The notes: generated by a model from the sequence alone, not told the origin. A DNA stretch of 64,000 nt from Paenibacillus rhizosphaerae (GCF_014192015.1 NZ_JACHXJ010000003.1:1043200-1107199); one strand, 5' to 3'; numbered from the stretch's first letter, positions 15,384 through 23,994 are shown. Numbers and translations are program-made.

Positions 15384-15866
15384 TCATTTGGAATTGCAGG
15401 CTTTGGCTTTTTGAAGCTCGGACAATGTCAGCAGCCCGCGGTCCGCAAACGCCAGCGCCATTTTATAGAAGGCACGCGTTCGTATTTTCGTGTACGTGTC
15501 CTTACTGACCGGCGGATCGAGCACGTAATTGTAGACTTTATAGTCGAAGACGTCGTCTTCCTTCATGTACCGTTCGCGGATCAGCATCTGTTCCCGTTCG
15601 CTCAGCCGTTCCACGATCGCCTCGATCATCCGGCAGTATGCCTGGCGGACCGCAGGCGCTTCTACATTGTATACGGCGACCTGCGCCGTCTGGTCCGAGG
15701 TCACATTGGTCGGTCCGTGAAACCGTTCGGTATAGGAGGCGGTAACGCTCGCTTCCCTGACTTCAAACGTAATCGTTTTATAGATCCGGTATTTCTCCAA
15801 AACCGCTTCAACGGCGGCCTGCGTCTTGCGGCGGTCCAGCTGCGGCAGCATTTGATCCATATTCAA
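15384..15866 (-). CDS. ArpU-family phage transcriptional regulator
   Basis: The product has 160 residues. The pattern LPQLDRRKTQAAVEAVLEKY at the start, then a middle helix pair with IEAIVERLSEREQMLIRERY, and the C-terminal VSKDTYTKIRTRAFYKMALA, is that of ArpU/YqaQ-type late-gene activators. The last segment is a sigma-70 region-4-like helix-turn-helix. Such proteins switch on phage structural genes. A TTG at 15866 has AAGGAG five bases upstream; ATG at 15860 is the alternative. It is divergent from the HTH repressor gene and is followed by a strong terminator. Confidence 0.85.
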   Translation of the reverse strand: MNMDQMLPQLDRRKTQAAVEAVLEKYRIYKTITFEVREASVTASYTERFHGPTNVTSDQTAQVAVYNVEAPAVRQAYCRMIEAIVERLSEREQMLIRERYMKEDDVFDYKVYNYVLDPPVSKDTYTKIRTRAFYKMALAFADRGLLTLSELQKAKACNSK

Positions 15867-16127
15867 ACACGCTCCTTCATGGATGTTTACCTAAAAAAAC
15901 AGTGGCTTGTTCGCATTTTTGTTCGTATAATGATGTTAACATACCACTTTTTGGGTATCTCGTAAAATCCGAAAATCACGGCATAACCACCGTCTCGCTT
16001 CGAATTCCTTTTTCTTTTATGCCATTTGGTATCTATATCATTCTATTGCTTTACCTTTTGGCAACATTACTTTATAGTAACGGATAGAAACAGATATCCA
16101 TATCGTCATAGAAGGAGTGGCTAAACC
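15867..16127. promoter_or_regulatory. Divergent control region between the ArpU-like gene and the repressor
   Basis: This 260-base region serves both directions. It holds GTTCGCA and GTTCGTA as direct copies at 15909-15925, where CGCATTTTTGTTCG also resembles a degenerate LexA box with two mismatches. It also holds two GGTATCT copies near 15953 and 16027. The piece TGTTCGCATTTTT near 15908 has a close copy in the late control region at 15229, so the same regulator may act at both places. Confidence 0.5.
16050..16080 (+). promoter_or_regulatory. Promoter and possible operator of the repressor gene
   Basis: TTTACC at 16050-16055 and TATAGT at 16073-16078 are separated by 17 bases, a good vegetative promoter. 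The -10 box is embedded in the imperfect palindrome TTACT-TTAT-AGTAA (16067-16080), a plausible autoregulatory operator. GAAGGAG follows before the GTG start at 16128. Confidence 0.6.
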
Positions 16128-16586
16128 GTGGAAAAAGAATTCGGAGCCGTGCTTAAGCGGCTGCGCGAACAGAAGGGCATGACGATCAACCAGCTTGCCG
16201 AAGCATCGGGCATCAGCAATTCGCAAATTTCCCGCATGGAGAACGGGATTCGGGGCGTGCCCAAACCGCCGACCATCCGGAAGCTCGCGGACGCGCTGGA
16301 GGTTCCTTACGGCGAACTGATGAGCGCAGCAGGGTTTTGGGAAACAGACGGGGCTCCTGAAGGATTGCAGGAGGAAGTGCCAGCATGGGCGACCTATAAG
16401 GACAAGCGGGATTTCAAGAAAATGCTGGAGGAAGACGGGGAGCTGATGTTCGACGGCATTCCGCTGGACGCCGAGGACAAGCAGCGCATCAAGGATGTCC
16501 TCACCGGGCTGTTCTGGGAAGCGAAGCAGATGAATAAGCGGAAGAAGAAGGAACCAGATTCTCCGGACAGCCCCTCTTCTTCCTGA
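16128..16586 (+). CDS. XRE/ImmR-type HTH repressor
   Basis: This 152-residue protein starts at GTG with GAAGGAG upstream. Residues about 5-62 form a Cro/CI HTH (LKRLREQKGMTINQLAEASG, then SNSQISRMENGIRG and IRKLADALEVPYGELM). The C-terminal half is acidic and then Lys-rich and lacks a LexA-like peptidase, so it cannot cleave itself. Pairing with the ImmA-type protease gene directly downstream mirrors ImmR-ImmA of ICEBs1 and Xre-XkdA of PBSX, in which the protease removes the repressor after DNA damage. It most likely represses the ArpU-like gene and itself. Confidence 0.85.
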   Translation: MEKEFGAVLKRLREQKGMTINQLAEASGISNSQISRMENGIRGVPKPPTIRKLADALEVPYGELMSAAGFWETDGAPEGLQEEVPAWATYKDKRDFKKMLEEDGELMFDGIPLDAEDKQRIKDVLTGLFWEAKQMNKRKKKEPDSPDSPSSS

Positions 16587-16625
16587 TGGGTGGGACGAAC
16601 AATCCACAACTTGCAGGTGAATCCT

Positions 16626-17039
16626 ATGGATGAAATGATTCGAAAGTTAATCCGAAAATATAAGACCAGCTGCCCTTTCGAACTTTCCCGGTCCCTTGGC
16701 ATTCATATCCGTTACCTGGATCTCGGCAAATCCACCAAGGGGCTCTATTACCGGAAACTGCGACGGCGGTTCATTGTGATTCACAGCGAGCTGTCCCCCG
16801 AGTGGCAGCGGTTTGTCTGCGCGCATGAGCTCGGCCATGACCGCCTCCATAAGGGGATCAACCGTTTTTTTCTGGAGGAGCATTCCTACTTTGCCCCCGG
16901 CAAGCTGGAGCGGCAGGCCAACCGGTTTGCCGTCGGCCTTCTCTCTGCGGGAACGGCGATGCTGCAGGGCGAAACGGCTGAAACCTACTGCAAGCGTGTC
17001 GGCATTCCGCCGGAAATGCACATTTATATTCAACCTTAG
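16626..17039 (+). CDS. ImmA/IrrE-family metallopeptidase (anti-repressor)
   Basis: The product has 137 residues if started at ATG 16626 (AGGTGA five bases upstream); a GTG at 16590 would add 12. The zinc motif HELGHD is preceded by FVCA, and the third ligand Glu lies in LERQANRFAVGLL, exactly as in ImmA proteins. It should cleave the HTH repressor encoded 39 bases upstream and so derepress the tail module. No recombination, integrase or peptide-signalling gene accompanies it here, which separates it from ICEBs1. Confidence 0.85.
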   Translation: MDEMIRKLIRKYKTSCPFELSRSLGIHIRYLDLGKSTKGLYYRKLRRRFIVIHSELSPEWQRFVCAHELGHDRLHKGINRFFLEEHSYFAPGKLERQANRFAVGLLSAGTAMLQGETAETYCKRVGIPPEMHIYIQP

Positions 17040-17134
17040 GCCAAAGAATGATTCATAAGTCTTATTTCACCGCTCCGATAGTTTATTAGAATAAAAGGGA
17101 GGGAAAATTTATCCATTACTCGATTTAGGAGGTT

Positions 17135-18966
17135 ATGAGATTCATGATCCCAAGGAAATGGTTTACCTCCCTTCTGTTCAGCGCTGTGCTGTTGGCCGGT
17201 TCGGCACAGGCAGCGGCGGCAGAGGATACGACCGGGAGTTCCCCGGAGCCATCCGCCCCGTCCGGCAAGCATATTACGATTCTGCACACGAATGATATGC
17301 ACGGCCGTGCGGTGGAAGCATCCCCTGAAATGGGATTTGCCAAGGTCACTGGAATCTTTAACCAATATCGCAGCCAAAATCCGGATACGCTCGTTCTTGA
17401 TGCGGGTGATGCCGTACACGGTACGCCGTTTGCCACGCTCGTACAAGGCGAGAGCAGCGTGAAGGTCATGAACGAAATGGGTTATGACGCCACGGTTCCG
17501 GGTAACCACGAATTCAACTACGGCTGGAAGTATCTCGTGGAACTCTCCAAGGGTTGAAGTTCCCGATGTTGAGCGCGAACGTCATCCAGACTGACGGCAC
17601 CACCCTCTTCAAGCCTTACATAATCAAGGAAGTCGACGGCGTCAAGTTCGGCATCATCGGCCTCAGTACGCCGGAGACCGCATATAAAACGAACCCGACC
17701 AACGTCACCGGGCTGAAGTTCGCCGATCCATCGGCCGAAGCGAAAAAATGGGTGAACGAAATCCGCGGGCAGGTCGACGTCGTTGTCGTGGTTGGCCACC
17801 TCGGTCAGGACAAATCGAGTGTCGACACCAGCCTTAAGGTCGTCAAGGAAGTGCCCGGCATCGACATTTTCATCGACGGACACAGCCATACGGTTCTGGA
17901 AAACGGCCTGATGGCCGACAACAACACGCTGATCGCCAGCGCCGGCGAATACACAAAATATGTCGGCGTCGTCGATCTGTGGCTCGACAACCATAAAGTC
18001 GTGAAGAAGGAAGCCACGCTGATCGATGAGAAGGAAGCTGCCGATATCAAGCCGGACCCGAAGGTCGCCGATCTGGTCGCTTCCATCCAGAAGGAGCAGG
18101 AGCCGATCCTGAAGGAAAAAGTCGGCGAATCGCCTGTGAAGCTGGAAGGCTCCCGAGAGAAGGCACGCACCGGGGAGACCAACCTCGGTGACCTGCTGGC
18201 CGATGCGATGCGCGATGTGAGCCAATCGGATGTGGCCATCACGAACGGCGGAGGCATCCGCGCCTCGATCGAAGCCGGCACAATCACCAAGGGCGACGTC
18301 GTGACCGTCCTGCCGTTCGTCAATCAAATCGTGCAGTTGAAGGTCAAGGGCTCCGATATTAATGCGGCCCTCGAGAACGGCGTATCCGATTATCCGCAGT
18401 CCAAGGGAGGCTTCTCTCAGGTTTCCGGCGTGACGTTTAAGATTGATACGTCCAAGCCCAAAGGAAGCCGCGTTCACTCCGTGAAAATCGGCGATAAAGC
18501 GCTCGATCCGGACGCCACGTATTCGCTCGCGACCAATGACTTTATGGCTGTCGGCGGCGACGAATACACGATGTTCACAAAGTATCCGCAAGCCGGCATG
18601 TACGGCGCCCTGGACGAAGCCTTGATCAACTATATCCAGCAAGGCAAGCCGATTCCGGAGGGACCGGCCGGTCGAATTACCGAAGGTCCTGCCCCTGCGG
18701 AAACGACGGCCTCCGAACCTGCACCAACGCCGGCCAAACCGGAATCGCAACCGCAGACGCCATCAAAACCGGCGCCAGCCAAGCCGCAGCCTGAGGTCAA
18801 ACCGGCCCCTGCTCCGTCCGCGAAGGTCTATATCGTAAAGAAGGGTGATACACTGTACAGCATTTCGCTGAAATACGATACGACCTGGCAGACGCTGCGC
18901 GACCTGAATCATATCAAGAACGCCAACCGGATTTATCCCGGTCAGCAAATCAAGCTGCCTGCGTAA
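17135..18966 (+). pseudogene. 5'-nucleotidase/UshA-like surface enzyme with LysM, split by a frameshift
   Basis: The first frame (17135-17557) has a signal peptide (FTSLLFSAVLLAGSAQAAAA), the metallophosphoesterase motifs ILHTNDMHGR, LDAGDAVHGT and GNHEFNYG, and stops early. The second frame (17554-18966, first codon TTG) continues with FPMLSANV, GHSHTVLENG, the 5'-nucleotidase C domain (NGGGIRASIE) and a C-terminal LysM (IVKKGDTLYSISLKYD). Restoring one base at AAGGGTTGAAG near 17551-17556 would fuse them into about 610 residues. An intact enzyme would hydrolyse extracellular nucleotides at the wall. Either the gene is broken or the base is a sequencing error; a coupled TTGA restart is a third option. 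ATG at 17144 may be the true start. Confidence 0.8.
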
Positions 18967-19051
18967 CCTTAACGTTAAACTAAAGAAGCTGTGCGATTCG
19001 GAAGCAAAGCTCGGACATCCGGATTACAGCGCTCATCCTTCCATACAAAAA

Positions 19052-19088
19052 TCCCCCTGCCCATAACGGGCAAGGGGACTTTTTCAAT
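19052..19088. terminator. Bidirectional terminator
   Basis: TCCCCCTGCCC and GGGCAAGGGGA form an 11-bp stem with one mismatch and a 5-base loop. T runs follow on the plus strand and, read the other way, on the minus strand. It separates the convergent 5'-nucleotidase and transglutaminase genes. Confidence 0.85.
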
Positions 19089-19119
19089 GATCCTATTCCA
19101 GAAGATATACCTGCTGCAA

Positions 19120-20268
19120 TTACAGCATCTGCTCCTTAATGTGCGTCTCCGCAAATTTTGGAGGATTGAACCAGTCGCCGCTCTGCGCCCATGTCGGGTC
19201 CAGCGGCACCCACTTGTTCTTTTCGGACAGATACACTTCATTCCAGGCATGCGGTCCATATCCGCCTTGGCCGTCATAGCCTTGGCCGGTGACCACCTTC
19301 ACCTGCAGGCCCTGGGACCGGGCCATCACCGCATACAGTCTGGCATAATCGATGCAGACGCCCTTCTTCGTGTTGAACGTATCCTGCGGCGTCTGCTCAT
19401 GCCAGATTCCCCGCTGCTCGTAATCATCAACCTTGCCATAATCGTACTGAACCCGGGTGCCGACCCAGTCGTACAATTTTTGCGCCTTTTCCTCGTCGGT
19501 ATCCGCACCTTTGACGATCTCGGCGGCGGCCGCCTCGATATCCGAAGGAATCGCGTGGTCGATCACTTCGTATTTGCGCTGCATGATGCCGTTCAGCTCT
19601 TTTTCGACAGCTTTCGTGAATACCGGAAGCTTGTCTTTTACCAAGTGACCCGACAACGGCTCGATGACCCGCTGCGCTCCTTCTTTATAGATCGGCGACG
19701 CCTCTACGTATTGGGTAAACGAGGTGTGCGGATACAGCGATACGTACACGAACAGCAGCGCCACGACGACGATGCACCGCCCCGCCCCGATCAAGAGGCC
19801 GATGCACGCACCGGCCAGACGGCTCAGCAGCGAAGCGGAAGGCTTCCCCGGGTTAAAGAGCGCGCCGCTCCCGCCGAAGATCAGCACCGTCAACCAGCGG
19901 ATCAGGAAACGGATGATGCTGTAGCTCACGATAAAGATGACAGCGAACCGCATCAGCGGAAAATCGGCCATAGACGTAATGAACGTATAGTAAATCTGCT
20001 CCCACATTTTCAAATCCCGGTTCGGGAGCTGACTGGCATAATCGGCGAGCCATTCCTGAACTCTGGGTGATACCCACAAGGTAAAAGGCACCGCGAGCAC
20101 CAGACCCAGCAGGATAAAGACGCTTTCCCTCAGCAGGGACAGCAGCCTTCCCGCAGAGCGGGATGCGCCCCGGCTCCAGCCCTGAAGCAGGGACACCAGC
20201 AGGATCAGCAGCAGCAGGATGCTGATGATGTTAAATTCCTTAAGACTTTCTATCCATGATTGCAGCAT
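19120..20268 (-). CDS. Membrane protein with C-terminal transglutaminase-like domain
   Basis: This 382-residue protein starts at ATG 20268, with GGAGGGGG seven bases upstream; a longer in-frame start has no ribosome site. The first 200 residues contain several membrane helices (IISILLLLILLVSLLQGW, VFILLGLVLAVPFTLWV, FAVIFIVSYSIIRFLI, GLLIGAGRCIVVVALLF). The C-terminal domain has the transglutaminase triad: Cys about 305 in KGVCIDYARLY, His about 340 in HAWNEVYL, Asp about 357 in PLDPTWA. This is the fold of bacterial transglutaminase-like peptidases; substrate unknown. A small membrane protein gene lies 40 bases upstream in the same direction. Confidence 0.8.
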   Translation of the reverse strand: MLQSWIESLKEFNIISILLLLILLVSLLQGWSRGASRSAGRLLSLLRESVFILLGLVLAVPFTLWVSPRVQEWLADYASQLPNRDLKMWEQIYYTFITSMADFPLMRFAVIFIVSYSIIRFLIRWLTVLIFGGSGALFNPGKPSASLLSRLAGACIGLLIGAGRCIVVVALLFVYVSLYPHTSFTQYVEASPIYKEGAQRVIEPLSGHLVKDKLPVFTKAVEKELNGIMQRKYEVIDHAIPSDIEAAAAEIVKGADTDEEKAQKLYDWVGTRVQYDYGKVDDYEQRGIWHEQTPQDTFNTKKGVCIDYARLYAVMARSQGLQVKVVTGQGYDGQGGYGPHAWNEVYLSEKNKWVPLDPTWAQSGDWFNPPKFAETHIKEQML

Positions 20269-20307
20269 AAGATGACCCCCTCCACGTTGGTGCATGGATT
20301 AAGTCCT

Positions 20308-20772
20308 TTATTTTCCATTTGAACCGCCCGCCTGGCTTTGGGATTCGGTGATAAACGATTTGACCGTATCGTTGATCTTCCACTGCCCGAGGGGTACGCC
20401 GCGGAACGTGACATCCACTTTGTCGCTGCCCGAGGTCCCCTTCATTTCCAGGTTTGGCGTCGTGATCGTAAACGTCCCGTCCCCGTTGTCTGCATACTTC
20501 GCATCCTTGGCTTCCTTCATCATGACATCCATAGCCTCGCTCTTCAGCGTATCTACGGTCTCGTCCTTCACGGTCGTCACGACCTGGTTGATCTGCTCCA
20601 GGGAAATCCCGCTGTATACGACAAGCGCCAACACGATGATGATGACTAGCGCCCATTTGACCATCGTCTTGACCAGATTGAGGACGATAAACAGCACGAC
20701 AAGGGCAATCACAATCACCAGCCAGTTTTGCTGCAGAAAATCGGACCATACCTGCATATCCATTTCAAACAC
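20308..20772 (-). CDS. Small membrane protein of unknown function
   Basis: The product has 154 residues. A hydrophobic region of about 35 residues near the N-terminus (NWLVIVIALVVLFIVLNLV, then WALVIIIVLALVVYSGI) forms two closely spaced membrane helices. A soluble tail follows with NGDGTFTITTPNLEMKGT and GVPLGQWKI. I recognise no family. It probably forms a two-gene operon with the downstream transglutaminase-like gene. Confidence 0.65.
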   Translation of the reverse strand: MFEMDMQVWSDFLQQNWLVIVIALVVLFIVLNLVKTMVKWALVIIIVLALVVYSGISLEQINQVVTTVKDETVDTLKSEAMDVMMKEAKDAKYADNGDGTFTITTPNLEMKGTSGSDKVDVTFRGVPLGQWKINDTVKSFITESQSQAGGSNGK

Positions 20773-21128
20773 ACACTCCCATCGACCTGAAGGGCTTAAT
20801 CCACCCTATCAAGTGATTTAGAAACTTCCATTCGATTATACATGATCCGGACATCGGCTGTCAGCCAGCCCTTAGACGGGGCTTTCCGTCGTTCCCGGGG
20901 CGTAGGCGCCTCCAATATCAAGAAACCCGTAACCTGTCCGGTATACAGCAGGCCCGACTTACATATCCTGCAAAGCTATCGATTTGCCCGTCCCAAAAAA
21001 GAGGGTCTACGCCGCCAAGTAGAAACGTACACGTAGATTGATGAACGAATGGTTGTCTTATCCGCTGGCCAACCCCCGTTCCATATCGAACGTACAGATG
21101 ATAAATCTGCGAAAAAGGAGCTGCTCAC
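20773..21128. other. Intergenic region between divergent genes
   Basis: This 356-base stretch lies between the small membrane protein (minus) and the MFS transporter (plus). It contains no convincing gene, RNA or repeat. Promoters for both sides should be here, but I found no pair of boxes close to consensus. AAGGAG at 21115-21120 is the ribosome site of the MFS gene. Confidence 0.5.
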
Positions 21129-22286
21129 GTGAAAACTGCCATTTGGCTGTACATGTTTTTGTTTCTCGCCTTCTTCGACCTTCACGCCCAGTACCCCATA
21201 CTCACGCCATTCGCGGTCTCTTTGGGAGCAGCGCCAGTCTTCATCGGGTGGATGATGGGTATTTATGCGCTCACTCATTTGCCCGGCAATTTGATTGCAG
21301 GCACGGTCATCGACAAGCATGGAAGCCGGCGTTATATCATATTCAGCCTCGTGTCGGCCGGCATCGTCCTCCTGCTGCAGGCCCATGTGCAGTACCCTTG
21401 GCAGCTGCTGGTCCTGCGGTCGATCAGCGGCTTTGTGCTGGCCTTCTTGTCGCCGGCCTGCCTCGCACTGCTTGCTTCCCTGTCCAAAAACGAGGTGACT
21501 CAAGGGAAATATATGTCCGGTCATGGCGTTGTGCATACCCTGGCCTCGGTCGTGTCGCCGGCTGCGGGAGCCTTTATCGTGGCACATACCGGTTATTCGA
21601 CAACGTTCCAGGGGCTCGGATGGCTGCTGATTGCAACCGGCGTAATGGCGGTCTTCAGCGTCCCGAAACCGGTCAAGGCGATGACGGATGCCCGCGGCGG
21701 AAATGAAGAAGCTGCACTATCGCCCCCTGCCCCCAGCGTATCCTGGCGCTATTTTATCCTCCCCTTTGTCGTTTCCTGTTCCCAAGGGATCCTGTTCTTT
21801 GAGCTGCCGCTGCGCGATACCGGGGTGGAAGGCATTAAATCGACCGGCATCCTGTTCTCCGTCTTGAGCATCGGCGCCCTGGTTACGCTGAGCATGCTGT
21901 TTATCAACCGCTACTCTCCCTATAAGAGGGTCATCGCGGGCGTCTTATTGATGGCTCTTTGCTTCTTTGGCATGGCCGCGTTTCCCCGTGTACCGCTGGT
22001 CTTCATCCTGTTTATTCTCGGTTCGGCAAAAGGCATTATCTTTCCTGGACTTGCCTCCATGTTTATCCAGCTCAGCGGCGGCAGTAAGCTGGGGAGGATC
22101 TTTTCGCTCCAGTCCATCGCCATGTCCATAGGCTCCTTCATTGGTCCAATCGCCGCCGGCCAACTGAGAGGATCCGTGTCTCCATACTACATCGCTTTTG
22201 TCCTCCTCATGGCGGGACTGATGATGATCCCCATCAACCGCAAGGGATCAGCGCTTCGTCCCCACATGAACGAAAATCCCGTGTAG
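21129..22286 (+). CDS. MFS transporter
   Basis: This 385-residue protein starts at GTG with AAGGAG eight bases upstream. It has about twelve hydrophobic segments and the loop 2-3 MFS signature region (GNLIAGTVIDKHGSRRYIIF), with a long cytoplasmic loop near residues 180-205 in the middle. It is likely a drug or metabolite exporter. The substrate cannot be told from the sequence. It stands alone with no linked regulator. Confidence 0.85.
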   Translation: MKTAIWLYMFLFLAFFDLHAQYPILTPFAVSLGAAPVFIGWMMGIYALTHLPGNLIAGTVIDKHGSRRYIIFSLVSAGIVLLLQAHVQYPWQLLVLRSISGFVLAFLSPACLALLASLSKNEVTQGKYMSGHGVVHTLASVVSPAAGAFIVAHTGYSTTFQGLGWLLIATGVMAVFSVPKPVKAMTDARGGNEEAALSPPAPSVSWRYFILPFVVSCSQGILFFELPLRDTGVEGIKSTGILFSVLSIGALVTLSMLFINRYSPYKRVIAGVLLMALCFFGMAAFPRVPLVFILFILGSAKGIIFPGLASMFIQLSGGSKLGRIFSLQSIAMSIGSFIGPIAAGQLRGSVSPYYIAFVLLMAGLMMIPINRKGSALRPHMNENPV

Positions 22287-22393
22287 GTATAAGCCTAAAA
22301 ATCGAGAGATAGGCCCCTGCACAATAATTCCTGCACTCACCCACATAAGATGGATTGTGTTAACCGACCAGGCAAGAAAGAGGGGTGATCTCG

Positions 22394-22564
22394 ATGGGTC
22401 TGTATTCTCACTGCGGCTGTGGTCCAGCAGTAGCACCGGTGGCCGCACCTGCAACCAAGGTAGCTCCCGTAGCGGCAGCTCCGTGTGTGCCTTACAGTAA
22501 TGTAGGCGTCGTACTGGTACTGTTTATCCTGCTTATCATCATTTTGCGTGCATTCTGGTGCTAG
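22394..22564 (+). CDS. YjcZ-like small membrane/sporulation peptide
   Basis: The product has 56 residues, with AGGGGTGAT before the ATG. The N-terminal half is Cys-, Ala- and Pro-rich (HCGCGPAVAPVAAPATKVAP). The C-terminal half is one membrane helix (VGVVLVLFILLIIILRAFW). The ending VLFILLIII...FW is typical of the YjcZ family of small sporulation proteins. A strong terminator follows 20 bases after the stop, so it is transcribed alone. Confidence 0.75.
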   Translation: MGLYSHCGCGPAVAPVAAPATKVAPVAAAPCVPYSNVGVVLVLFILLIIILRAFWC

Positions 22565-22584
22565 AACGGCGATCTTCCCATATT

Positions 22585-22630
22585 AAACGGTCTGTCTACC
22601 CTGCTGGACAGATCGTTTTACTTTTTTTTG
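22585..22630 (+). terminator. Rho-independent terminator
   Basis: AAACGGTCTGTC pairs with GACAGATCGTTT (12 bp with one wobble) and is followed by TTAC and eight T residues. It ends the YjcZ-like transcript. Confidence 0.85.
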
Positions 22631-22740
22631 CATGGCTTGCCGAAAACAAGCTACACTATGATTACCCGGACCTCAAGCTTCAACATTTCCCGGGGAATTT
22701 CGAGACAAACATCCTTCTCTTTAGTCCGAGGTGAGCCATC

Positions 22741-23100
22741 ATGCCGATTTATATTATTGTCGAGGGAAAAAACGACCGCAGTAAGGTCCGCCGCCTGCTG
22801 GATCCCGAGATTCAGATTGTGTGCACATACGGAACGTTAAACACGACAAAGCTCGAGTCTTTGCGCAAGGAGATTAGGGACAACGAGGTCTATCTGTTTA
22901 TGGACAACGATAGCTCCGGCAAAAGGATTCGCGGCGTTCTCCGGGACGCCTTCCCGGATGCCGGACATATCTATACGAGACGAGGATACCGGGGAGTTGA
23001 AGGCACGCCGGATGAATATATCATTTCCCAGCTGGAAAAAGCGGGGCTTGAAGAATTTATCGTTTATCCCGACTCCTACACCGTGTGGTCCAAAGATTAA
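22741..23100 (+). CDS. Small stand-alone Toprim-domain protein
   Basis: This 119-residue protein is almost only a Toprim domain: PIYIIVEGKNDRSKVRRLL carries the conserved Glu, and YLFMDNDSSGKRIRGVLRD carries the DxD-type acidic pair. The rest has YTRRGYRGVEGTPDEYIISQ. The family is related to RNase M5 and to the uncharacterised YusF of Bacillus. Metal-dependent nuclease action on RNA or DNA is likely but the substrate is unknown. An upstream ATG at 22628 is less likely, because AGGTGA lies just before 22741. Confidence 0.75.
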   Translation: MPIYIIVEGKNDRSKVRRLLDPEIQIVCTYGTLNTTKLESLRKEIRDNEVYLFMDNDSSGKRIRGVLRDAFPDAGHIYTRRGYRGVEGTPDEYIISQLEKAGLEEFIVYPDSYTVWSKD

Positions 23101-23103
23101 AAA

Positions 23104-23147
23104 AAGGCGCCCACCCCTCCGGAGCATGCCGGGATTCGTGGCGCCTT
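23104..23147. terminator. Bidirectional terminator
   Basis: AAGGCGCC and GGCGCCTT form the stem. On the minus strand seven T residues follow, which ends the SCO1 transcript; on the plus strand the T run is weaker. Confidence 0.8.
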
Positions 23148-23157
23148 CCTGTTTTCA

Positions 23158-23769
23158 TTATTCCTTGGTCAGGGCCTCAACGTCCTTGGCAAGGGATTCT
23201 GCGGTAACTTCATCCGTGTTGTTGGCGTTATACAGCTTGCGTACCTGATTGTCCCGGTCGACAAGTGCGATAATGTTGGCATGGGAGAAGTTGTCCTTGT
23301 TGTCTCCCATAATGGCGATCTTGAATGACTTCTCGGCCAGATCGCGGATCTGCTGATCTTCGCCTCTTAGGAAGTACCAGCCATTGTAATCGACATTGAA
23401 CTTGTCCCCAAACTCTTTGATCTTCTCCCGGGTATCTACCTTCGGATCGAAGGAGATCGAGACAAACTCGGCTTCCTTGCCGAAGGTTCCGTCCTTGACG
23501 AGCTGCTTCTGCGTCTGCGACAGCATGAAGGTCGTTACCGGGCATACGTCCGGGCAGCTGGTATAGAAGAAGTAGAACAATCGGACCTTGCCTTTGGTAT
23601 CGTCCAGGCTCACCGTTTTGCCATCCACATTTTCAAACGAAAAATCTCCGACCTGGCTGATGACCGGCAGCTTCTCTTTGCCGAATCCCATGGCGTTATA
23701 TACCAGGTACCCTGCTCCAATCAAGATCACCACCAGCAAAATCCATGTCCATTTGTAGCGCTTCAACAT
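23158..23769 (-). CDS. SCO1/SenC-family copper chaperone
   Basis: The product has 203 residues. A single N-terminal membrane anchor (WTWILLVVILIGAGYLVY) is followed by a thioredoxin-like fold with YTSCPDVCPVTTFML and the later His in NFSHANIIALVD. CxxxC plus His bind copper. These proteins help load the CuA site of cytochrome c oxidase. The heme O synthase gene lies next to it on the same strand, so both serve terminal oxidase assembly. In Bacillus the equivalent is YpmQ. Confidence 0.9.
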   Translation of the reverse strand: MLKRYKWTWILLVVILIGAGYLVYNAMGFGKEKLPVISQVGDFSFENVDGKTVSLDDTKGKVRLFYFFYTSCPDVCPVTTFMLSQTQKQLVKDGTFGKEAEFVSISFDPKVDTREKIKEFGDKFNVDYNGWYFLRGEDQQIRDLAEKSFKIAIMGDNKDNFSHANIIALVDRDNQVRKLYNANNTDEVTAESLAKDVEALTKE

Positions 23770-23960
23770 CGTTCGTTCCCCTCTCCCTAATCACGATTCC
23801 TGACGTCCCTTATGCCGAGCGGACATCTTAGATGCCGAACCGCCTCCCCAGGACTACAGGCAGTAGTTTGTTATGTACCACCGATGTGGGACCATCCGCC
23901 TCGCGGCCGGGTGCCCCGCTTGTGCCCGGTGAACAGGCTTTCATTTCTTCTTTTTAAAAG

Positions 23961-23986
23961 AATCCCATGATTCCATGGGATTCTGG
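23961..23986 (-). terminator. Terminator after ctaB
   Basis: A perfect 11-bp stem (AGAATCCCATG with CATGGGATTCT) and a 4-base loop are followed on the minus strand by TTTAAAA. It lies 9 bases after the ctaB stop and separates ctaB from the SCO1 gene. Confidence 0.75.
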
Positions 23987-23994
23987 GTAAGAAC

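Noticed and set aside
17518..18750. Long minus-strand frame of 410 codons opposite the 5'-nucleotidase
   Set aside because: It is the shadow of the GC-rich nucleotidase gene, Arg- and Gly-rich without any domain.
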